Positions 1 through 4,151 of a DNA stretch of 8,915 nucleotides are shown here, piece after piece. The stretch is from Solirubrobacteraceae bacterium (lineage in GTDB: Bacteria; Actinomycetota; Thermoleophilia; Solirubrobacterales; Solirubrobacteraceae), in the NCBI GenBank assembly GCA_025935735.1, contig JAICUS010000222.1:1-8915 (forward strand), given 5' to 3'. The translations under genes were made by a program, and so were the position numbers. The notes under the pieces are model-generated. The model made no database searches. It was not told where the DNA came from and was given only the letters and a program-made list of their open reading frames with translations. How positions within the stretch are numbered: the stretch's first letter is position 1; each line of letters begins with the position of its first letter.

Positions 1-501
1 ATGGGCTGCGATGCCACGACGAACGGCAGCGACGACACGGCCCCGCACCCCGGCTTCAACGTCCCGCCGTGCCCGGTGGCGACGCCGACGCCGACGCCGA
101 CCGCGCAGCCCACCGTGTCGCCGACGGTCACGCCGGTGGCCACGCCCACGCCGCCGCCCCCGCCGAAGCGCCCGAGCTTCACGCTGCGGCGCTCCGGGCG
201 GCGGGGCGTGAAGTTCTCGGTCACCTGCCATGCCGCGTGCTCGGTGACCGGCAGGCTGAGCGTGAGCCGGTCCGTGGCGAAGCGGCTGCACCTGGGCTCG
301 CGGCGGACGGTCGGGACGGTGAAGGCGAGGGTGAACGCGGCGGCGCACAGGACCTTCACGGTGCGGCTGAATCGGACCGCGGCGCGGGCGCTCAAGCGGG
401 CGAAGAAGGTGAAGTCCTTCAAGGCGACGCTGACCGCCCGCGCGGGGTACGCCGGCACCGCCGCGCGCTCGCAGCACCGCACCGTGATCCTCAAGCGCTA
501 A
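1..501 (+). CDS. C-terminal part of a secreted/surface protein with Pro/Thr linker (5' truncated)
   Basis: The reading frame is open at the left edge and stops with TAA at 499-501, so this is the 3' end of a longer gene; the ATG at position 1 need not be its start. Visible residues 1-24 contain two cysteines (C3, C24) and look like the end of an extracellular domain. Residues 25-57 form a Pro/Thr/Val-rich linker with repeated TPTP units. Residues 58-166 form a basic beta-rich domain with a close Cys pair (C76, C80 in VTCHAAC) and the tail TVILKR. Tails of this type (short Cys pair, then alternating V/R/L strands, then K/R-rich end) are familiar from exported proteins of Thermoleophilia. The function of the missing N-terminal part cannot be told. 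It is convergent with the next gene, and the stop codons overlap at 498-501. No membrane anchor is visible. Confidence 0.75.
   Translation: MGCDATTNGSDDTAPHPGFNVPPCPVATPTPTPTAQPTVSPTVTPVATPTPPPPPKRPSFTLRRSGRRGVKFSVTCHAACSVTGRLSVSRSVAKRLHLGSRRTVGTVKARVNAAAHRTFTVRLNRTAARALKRAKKVKSFKATLTARAGYAGTAARSQHRTVILKR
81..98 (+). repeat. Three tandem GACGCC units in the linker
   Basis: Three perfect copies of GACGCC encode the start of the TPTPT linker of the first gene. Related CCGACG/CACGCC units continue imperfectly to about 155. This is a coding microsatellite-like tract, and its length could vary between strains. Confidence 0.6.
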
Positions 502-1442
502 GGGTCCGGGTAGGGCTGCAGCGGCACGCGGTGGGTGAACTCGCGGGCGCCGAGCTCGTAGGCGCCGCCGGCGGGGGAGTAGAGCTCGGCGGAGCGGCGA
601 CCGGGGCGGCGGGCGCGCAGGCGGACCTCGGCGATCCCGGCGTGGAGCACCTCGCGCTCGCCGGCCACCGGATCGGCGCCGACGCCGGCGTAGCGGAAGG
701 CGGCGACCTGGTCGAGGTCGGCGTTGACGGCGACGCGGACCTCGACGCGCCCGCCCGGGACGATCGCCTCCAGCCGGCCGGGCAGCGCCGCCACCCGCAC
801 GCCGGGGACGTGGCCGAGCCCGCCGAGCCGCATCCGCTCGCCGAACAGCGAGACGGCGCCGTTGGCGACCCAGGGCAGGGTCGCGCCGCCGACGCGCACG
901 CGGGCCAGGGCGAGCTCCAGCCAGGCGTCGGGCTCGTCCTCGAAGCCGGCGGCGTGCAGCCACACCCAGCGCTCGGCGTGCTCGGCGCCCCAGTTGTGGC
1001 CCACGGTCGCGCGCCAGCCGACGACCTCCAGGACGCGGCCGTCGATGGCCAGCCGGCCGGTCGTATGGGCGTCGGGCGCCGGGGCCTCGAGCTTGGTGCG
1101 CGGCAGCGGCGCGCGGTAGAGCGCGCCGGGGCGAAGATGGCGCAGCGGCGCGCCCGCGCCCGTCACCGTGAGGTCCCAGGAGGCCATCCGGCCGCGCGCG
1201 TGCGCCTCCCCCCGGAACCCGCCCGGCCCGGAGAGCGCGCTGCCCGGGAACCGCGCCGCAGACTCCTTGACCGCGCGCGGGCCGCCCTCGGCCGGGTCGA
1301 ACAGCGTGCACCACATGGCCACGGTGTCCGCGGCGGCGCTCGCCCCGCGGTGGCGCGTGTGGCGGATCCACAGCGCCCGCGGAGGCCGGCCGGCCTCGGC
1401 GTCGCGCGCGCTCAGGAACCACGACTCGTAGCGGCCGCCCAC
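498..1442 (-). CDS. Lipocalin-like (AttH/CrtC/tocopherol-cyclase-like) protein, putative
   Basis: The longest frame starts at 1523, but that start overlaps the start of the divergent gene at 1517. GTG at 1442-1440 begins a sensible protein (GGRYESWFLSARD) and lies 6 nt after a -10-like CACAAT, so it is preferred; this gives 314 residues. No signal peptide or membrane span is visible. The protein is rich in beta strands and Trp. Its central landmark, about residues 131-152, has an IDGR followed by VGW and then GHNWG, continuing into EHAERWVWLH. A conserved DGR...G...(H/S)WG centre is typical of the AttH/CrtC/tocopherol-cyclase-like two-lobed beta-barrel families, which bind or modify hydrophobic molecules such as carotenoids and tocopherols. 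The substrate cannot be inferred. It shares this landmark with the gene at 2034-2876. Assignment to the broad fold is inference from motif and pattern. An uncharacterised conserved protein is the fallback. Confidence 0.72.
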   Translation of the reverse strand: MGGRYESWFLSARDAEAGRPPRALWIRHTRHRGASAAADTVAMWCTLFDPAEGGPRAVKESAARFPGSALSGPGGFRGEAHARGRMASWDLTVTGAGAPLRHLRPGALYRAPLPRTKLEAPAPDAHTTGRLAIDGRVLEVVGWRATVGHNWGAEHAERWVWLHAAGFEDEPDAWLELALARVRVGGATLPWVANGAVSLFGERMRLGGLGHVPGVRVAALPGRLEAIVPGGRVEVRVAVNADLDQVAAFRYAGVGADPVAGEREVLHAGIAEVRLRARRPGRRSAELYSPAGGAYELGAREFTHRVPLQPYPDP

Positions 1443-1448
1443 CTGCCC

Positions 1449-1454
1449 ATTGTG
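1449..1454 (-). promoter_or_regulatory. Putative -10 (CACAAT) for the lipocalin-like gene
   Basis: Read on the minus strand, CACAAT is followed by six bases and then GTG at 1442. The spacing fits transcription starting at or next to the start codon (leaderless). No good -35 is seen. The same bases overlap the possible -35 of the divergent gene. Confidence 0.35.
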
Positions 1455-1477
1455 CCGTCCGACGCACCCCGTACCGT
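1450..1477 (+). promoter_or_regulatory. Putative promoter (TTGTGC / TACCGT) of the small helical-protein gene
   Basis: TTGTGC at 1450-1455 and TACCGT at 1472-1477 are 16 bp apart, and TACCGT matches the TANNNT actinobacterial -10 pattern. Transcription from here would give a leader of about 33 nt before ATG 1517. That leader contains a GGGGA Shine-Dalgarno-like stretch at 1504-1508, 8 nt before the start. Confidence 0.4.
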
Positions 1478-1516
1478 GAGCGGCGTCGGCCTCCCAAGAG
1501 ACCGGGGAACACCGCA

Positions 1517-1972
1517 ATGCCACTCTGCTTCATAGATCCGCAGGACGCGATCCGCGTCATCGCCGAGTCCGTGGGCCGCGAGGCGCGCCGCCAGCTGCTG
1601 GGAGAGCTCGTCCGCGCCTGGGTGGACGAGATCCCCGAGGAGGAGCTGGCCTCCCACTACGCCAAGGCCGTGGCGGACCTCGACGAGCACGACCTGTCGA
1701 TGCTCGCCGCCTGGCACGCCTCGCTCGAGGTGGGCACGCCGCTGGCGAACAAGGACTTCCTGGTCGGGGCGTTCAAGGGCCTCGGGGAGAACCGCCGCGA
1801 GGCGCTGAAGATCGCCGCCGGCCTGCGCGGCGAGGACGCGTTCGCCGCCGGCGTGGCCGAGGAGCAGGCGCTGGAGAGCGTGCTGCCCTGGCTGTCGCGC
1901 GAGCGGGCCACGGAGCTGCTCGCGGAATGCCTCGAGCTGTACTGCTGGGACCGCTTGGGCAGCGATAACTAG
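1517..1972 (+). CDS. Hypothetical helical protein, 151 residues
   Basis: I do not recognise this protein. ATG 1517 is preceded by a GGGGA ribosome-binding-like stretch at 1504-1508, and the frame ends with TAG at 1970-1972. The product is acidic and almost entirely helix-forming, rich in Ala, Leu, Glu and Arg, with no signal peptide and no membrane segment. Visible pieces are an N-terminal amphipathic helix (about 8-37, with REARRQLLGELVRAW), an EIPEEEL turn, a helix around HDLSMLAAWHASLE (about 58-71), and a C-terminal stretch ELLAECLELYCWDRL with two cysteines; a third Cys is at position 4. It sits alone between a divergent and a convergent gene, and both neighbours encode lipocalin-like proteins. 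The codon choice (strong G/C at third positions) matches the neighbours, which supports a real gene. A cytosolic helical-bundle protein is all that can be inferred. Confidence 0.75.
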   Translation: MPLCFIDPQDAIRVIAESVGREARRQLLGELVRAWVDEIPEEELASHYAKAVADLDEHDLSMLAAWHASLEVGTPLANKDFLVGAFKGLGENRREALKIAAGLRGEDAFAAGVAEEQALESVLPWLSRERATELLAECLELYCWDRLGSDN

Positions 1973-1995
1973 CGCGGCCCCGCGAGATGACTGAA

Positions 1996-2019
1996 GGCGG
2001 GCAGCCCCTCCACCCCGCC
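1996..2019. terminator. Weak hairpin between convergent genes
   Basis: GGCGGG at 1996-2001 is complementary to CCCGCC at 2014-2019, with a 12-nt loop. It lies in the 61-bp gap between the convergent stops at 1972 and 2034. There is no T-tract on either side. It could serve both genes as a terminator, but a 6-bp GC stem is common by chance in such DNA. Confidence 0.25.
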
Positions 2020-2033
2020 CCGATCATCCGACC

Positions 2034-2876
2034 TTAAGCGCGGCGGAGGATGTCGTAGCGCCCGATCGCGGTCCGGCCGTCGAAGTGCCAGCGGAAGAAC
2101 GCGCAGTCCAGGCGCAGGCCGCCGAGGTCGAGCGTCGCGCCGGCGACCGCCTCGCCGGTGCCGCGGAAGGCGAACTCGTCGTCGTCCTCGCCCCACAGCT
2201 CCAGGCCGGCGCGGATCTGCCGCCCGGCGCCGTCGGTGGTGGTGGAGAGCCGCGGCTCGTCGATCCGCCGGGCCCGCTGGGCGTCCAGCGCGGCCGCCCA
2301 TCGCGCCTCGTCGGCGTGCGATTGCGCGCCCGTGCCCCGCACGGCGGCGACGACGACCCCGGTCCCGTCGTCCAGCCATGCGCCGACCGACCGGGTCAGC
2401 GCGATCTTGTCCCAGTCCGGGTTGCCCCAGCTGCGCCCACGCTGCCCGAGCCCGCGGACCGGGCGCTCGCGGCCGTCCACCCGCACGGTCCCGCGCACCC
2501 GGCACAGCTGCTCGTAGCCCTCCATCCCGCCGGCGCGCGCGACCGCCTGGCGGCCGCCCACCTCGGCCGGCGGCGTCAGCGCGGCGAACTCCAGCGCGAA
2601 ACCCGGCTCCCCGGAGGAGCGCACGCTCCAGCGCACCAGCGGCTCATCGACGGTCGCGGTCACGCCGTCCGCCGAGGCCGCCGCGGCCACGGTCGAGCGG
2701 CCGGAGAGCGCCACCACCAGCGCGCTGCGCCCCGGCGAGCCGTCGCCCTCGATCCCCTCCGCCACCCGCACGAGCCCGTACAGCTCCGCGCCGGCGTCTG
2801 CCCACGCGTACGTGACCGCGTCGGTGTCGCCCGGCTCGCGCAGCGGGCGCGGCGCCTCGAGCTCCGCGTCGCTCAT
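2034..2876 (-). CDS. Lipocalin-like (AttH/CrtC-like) protein, second copy in the window
   Basis: 280 residues, ATG at 2876 to TAA at 2034. The ATG overlaps the TGA of the upstream fxsA-like gene by 4 bp (ATGA), with no clear Shine-Dalgarno, so translation is probably coupled. There is no signal peptide. Two beta-rich halves are visible. The first runs to about residue 115. The centre has GYEQLCRVRGTV (120-131), VDGR (133-136), GLGQRGRSWG (142-151) and then WDKIALTRSVGAW. The second half contains SHADEARW, the PRLSTTTDGAGRQ segment (208-220) with GLELWGE (224-230), and a C-terminal FFRWHFDGRTAIGRYDILRR. The DGR...G.G.R..SWG centre resembles the AttH/CrtC/tocopherol-cyclase-like fold, suggesting a role with a hydrophobic ligand, but no enzyme activity can be assigned. 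It is too different from the 498-1442 protein to be a recent duplicate. Cotranscription with the FxsA and STAS genes is likely from the overlap and short spacing. Confidence 0.78.
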   Translation of the reverse strand: MSDAELEAPRPLREPGDTDAVTYAWADAGAELYGLVRVAEGIEGDGSPGRSALVVALSGRSTVAAAASADGVTATVDEPLVRWSVRSSGEPGFALEFAALTPPAEVGGRQAVARAGGMEGYEQLCRVRGTVRVDGRERPVRGLGQRGRSWGNPDWDKIALTRSVGAWLDDGTGVVVAAVRGTGAQSHADEARWAAALDAQRARRIDEPRLSTTTDGAGRQIRAGLELWGEDDDEFAFRGTGEAVAGATLDLGGLRLDCAFFRWHFDGRTAIGRYDILRRA

Positions 2877-3328
2877 CGCGGCGGGTCCAGGCGGTCAGGG
2901 TCGACGTCGACGGCCGTGGCCTCGACGTCGGACGGGCGCCCGTTGCGCGACGGCATCGCGGTGCCGACGATCCGCAGCGCCGCCCGGCGCACGAGCAGCC
3001 GGCGCATCAGCGCGCGCGTGGGCGGCGCGAGGAACAGCGCGCCGAACACGTCGGTGATGAAGCCCGGGGCGAGCATCAGCGCCCCGCCGAAGATCACCAG
3101 CACGCCGTCGATCACCTCGCGGTGCGGCACGCGACCCCCGCTCACCGCCTCGCTGAAGCGCCGCCACACCGCCCGGCCCTGCGAGCGCAGCAGCAGCGAG
3201 CCGAGCACGGCGTCGGCCAGCAGCAGCGCGATCGTCCACCACACGCCGATCCACTCGCCGACCTGGATGATCAGCGCGATCTCCGCGATCGGCACGATGA
3301 TCAGCAGCAGGAGGAGCGGCAGCAACAT
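2873..3328 (-). CDS. fxsA: FxsA family membrane protein
   Basis: 151 residues, a usual length for the family. The N-terminus is a hydrophobic span with the FxsA signature (leucine run, then IVPIAEIALIIQVGEWIG at about 10-27). A second span follows at about 28-47 (TIALLLADAVLGSLLLRSQG), then a polar loop with the family-like ALxxGxxPxxE arrangement at about 60-71. A third hydrophobic stretch (about 73-88) leads into LAPGFITDVFGALFLAPPTR (86-105), the most conserved part of the family. The tail from 106 is basic, then acidic, and probably cytosolic. FxsA was named in E. coli, where extra dosage relieves F-plasmid exclusion of phage T7; its cellular role is still unclear. The start is preceded by TAACCT nine bases upstream rather than a Shine-Dalgarno. 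It lies 22 bp after the STAS gene and overlaps the following lipocalin-like gene by 4 bp, which suggests an operon. Confidence 0.92.
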   Translation of the reverse strand: MLLPLLLLLIIVPIAEIALIIQVGEWIGVWWTIALLLADAVLGSLLLRSQGRAVWRRFSEAVSGGRVPHREVIDGVLVIFGGALMLAPGFITDVFGALFLAPPTRALMRRLLVRRAALRIVGTAMPSRNGRPSDVEATAVDVDPDRLDPPR

Positions 3329-3337
3329 GCGGCCGGG

Positions 3338-3343
3338 AGGTTA
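3338..3343 (-). promoter_or_regulatory. Putative -10 (TAACCT) for fxsA
   Basis: On the minus strand TAACCT fits TANNNT and ends 9 nt before the ATG at 3328. It lies just past the stop of the STAS gene. No -35 is recognisable. It suggests fxsA can also be transcribed on its own with almost no leader. Confidence 0.35.
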
Positions 3344-3350
3344 CGACGCG

Positions 3351-3668
3351 CTATGCGATCGCCGGAGCGCCGCCGTCGATGCGCACAGCGGGCATGCGAT
3401 GCAGCCCGACCGTCTCGATCAGCATGCGGATGTTCGGCTGCGGATGCGCGAGCCAGAGCGTCACGCCCTGCGCCCGCAGCCGCTGGGCGAGGCAGGCGAG
3501 GTCGATCATCAGAGACGAGTCGGCGAAGCGCAGCTCCGAGAGGTCGACGATCACGTCCCGGGTGGCGCTGAGGGCGGCCGAGAGGGGACGCCTGCGACGC
3601 CCGCTCGTGGTGCGGTCCTCGTCCCCCTCGATGCGGAGGATCGCGAGCTGTGCGTCGAAGCTGACGAT
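3351..3668 (-). CDS. STAS-domain protein (anti-sigma factor antagonist-like), start codon unresolved
   Basis: The frame ends with TAG at 3353-3351 and is open upstream to a TAA at 3680-3678. From the ATC at 3668 it would encode 105 residues covering a whole STAS fold: strand FDAQLAILRIEGDED (4-18), helix with PLSAALSAT, core strand VIVDLSELRFADSS (39-52), helix MIDLACLAQRLRAQG, strand VTLWLAH and final helix NIRMLIETVGL. The DSS at 50-52 is where the family's regulatory serine phosphorylation occurs. The usual Gly-Leu-Gly after it is replaced by Leu-Met-Ile. STAS proteins of this size act in partner-switching with anti-sigma factors or related kinases, but no such partner is nearby. No ATG, GTG or TTG precedes GTG 3554 in frame; starting there leaves only 67 residues and loses the first strand and helix. 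I favour a start near 3668 (rare codon or base error). Confidence 0.7.
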   Translation of the reverse strand: MVSFDAQLAILRIEGDEDRTTSGRRRRPLSAALSATRDVIVDLSELRFADSSLMIDLACLAQRLRAQGVTLWLAHPQPNIRMLIETVGLHRMPAVRIDGGAPAIA

Positions 3669-3674
3669 GCCGGG

Positions 3675-3680
3675 ACGTTA
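3675..3680 (-). promoter_or_regulatory. Putative -10 (TAACGT) for the STAS gene
   Basis: TAACGT on the minus strand matches TANNNT and is followed by six bases and then ATC at 3668-3666. Transcription would thus begin at about the first codon of the complete STAS domain. A weak TGTACT at 3703-3698 lies at -35 spacing. The 3681-3725 interval separates it from the -10 of the divergent gene. Confidence 0.35.
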
Positions 3681-3725
3681 CAACGAACCCCGGGGTGAGT
3701 ACAGGCTCGTGGGCGCCGATATTCC

Positions 3726-3731
3726 TACACT
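3726..3731 (+). promoter_or_regulatory. Putative -10 (TACACT) for the DUF59 gene
   Basis: TACACT matches TANNNT and ends 9 nt before ATG 3741. The intervening bases include GGGGAG directly next to the ATG, which is too close for a normal Shine-Dalgarno. A leaderless or very short-leader mRNA is the likely reading. No convincing -35 was found. Confidence 0.4.
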
Positions 3732-3740
3732 CTCGGGGAG

Positions 3741-4037
3741 ATGATCCACGAAGAAGACGTCCTCGAGGCGCTCTCGAACGTCATCGACCCCGAGCTGGGC
3801 CTGGATTTCGTCGAGCTCGGCCTGGTCTACGACATCGAGATCGACGGCGGCCGCGTGTCCGTGACCTACACGCTCACCACCCCAGCCTGTCCGATCGGCC
3901 CCCAGGTCGCGGAGCAGATGCAGGAGTTCATCGGCGAGATCCCGGGCGTCGAGGAGGTCGTCCCGACGATGGTGTTCTCGCCGCCGTGGACCCCGGACAA
4001 GATGTCCGAGGACGCGAAGTTCGCCCTCGGGTACTAG
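3741..4037 (+). CDS. MIP18/DUF59 family iron-sulfur cluster assembly factor (SufT/PaaD-like)
   Basis: 98 residues, the usual length for a stand-alone DUF59 protein. The N-terminus EDVLEALSNVIDPELGLDFVELGLVYDI (about 5-32) carries the family's DPE at 16-18 and the LGLVYDI strand. The strand SVTYTLTTPACPIG (40-53) holds the conserved cysteine C50 in the TxxxCP context, the residue thought to handle Fe or Fe-S clusters. The C-terminus SPPWTPDKMSEDAKFALGY has the family's PPWTP and ALG(Y/W) endings. Family members help insert Fe-S clusters into client proteins (SufT), or act in specific pathways such as PaaD. There are no suf or paa genes beside it here, so the housekeeping Fe-S role is the better guess. 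It is divergent from the STAS gene and followed by a hairpin terminator. Confidence 0.93.
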   Translation: MIHEEDVLEALSNVIDPELGLDFVELGLVYDIEIDGGRVSVTYTLTTPACPIGPQVAEQMQEFIGEIPGVEEVVPTMVFSPPWTPDKMSEDAKFALGY

Positions 4038-4060
4038 CCGCCGGCGCCTGATCCTCCTGA

Positions 4061-4084
4061 GGGCGTGGAGGGATCTCCACGCCC
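4061..4084 (+). terminator. Hairpin terminator after the DUF59 gene
   Basis: GGGCGTGGAG (4061-4070) pairs perfectly with CTCCACGCCC (4075-4084) around a GGAT loop. It lies 24 nt after the stop at 4037. No T-run follows, which is common in high-GC actinobacteria. It separates the gene from the carboxypeptidase downstream. Confidence 0.7.
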
Positions 4085-4097
4085 GGACCTGGCACGC

Positions 4098-4138
4098 CTG
4101 AACCCGTTTCTGTTCAGATAGGGCTCAGCGAGGGTTCA
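4098..4138 (+). promoter_or_regulatory. Two mutually exclusive dyads in the leader of the carboxypeptidase gene
   Basis: CTGAAC (4098-4103) can pair with GTTCAG (4112-4117) across 8 nt. Overlapping bases TGAACCC (4099-4105) can instead pair with GGGTTCA (4132-4138), which ends 2 nt before the Shine-Dalgarno. This may be an operator, an RNA element or chance. No clear -10/-35 pair was found in this interval. Confidence 0.3.
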
Positions 4139-4140
4139 TA

Positions 4141-4146
4141 AAGGAG
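4141..4146 (+). promoter_or_regulatory. Strong Shine-Dalgarno (AAGGAG) of the carboxypeptidase gene
   Basis: AAGGAG lies 5 nt before ATG 4152 and fixes the start. It is the only canonical ribosome binding site among the genes of this window, which otherwise have weak or no such sites. Confidence 0.85.
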
Positions 4147-4151
4147 AGCTC

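Noticed and set aside
1443..1523. N-terminal extension of the lipocalin-like protein to ATG 1523
   Set aside because: It would overlap the divergent gene's start codon at 1517 and both putative promoters, and its 27 extra residues look like translated non-coding DNA. GTG 1442 fits better.
69..1535. A 488-codon plus-strand frame over the 498-1442 gene
   Set aside because: It is codon-aligned antisense to the lipocalin-like gene, and it also overlaps the tail of the first gene in a different frame. The translation is Arg/Ala/Gly-rich with no recognisable fold.
1973..1984. CGCGG/CCGCG hairpin just after the stop of the small helical-protein gene
   Set aside because: The 5-bp stem has a 2-nt loop, too tight to fold well, and it is expected often in such GC-rich DNA.
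2085..3698. A 537-codon plus-strand frame over the lipocalin-like, FxsA and STAS genes
   Set aside because: It is antisense to three genes with clear protein features. The open frame is explained by high GC and the absence of A/T-rich stops; its translation changes character at each real gene boundary.
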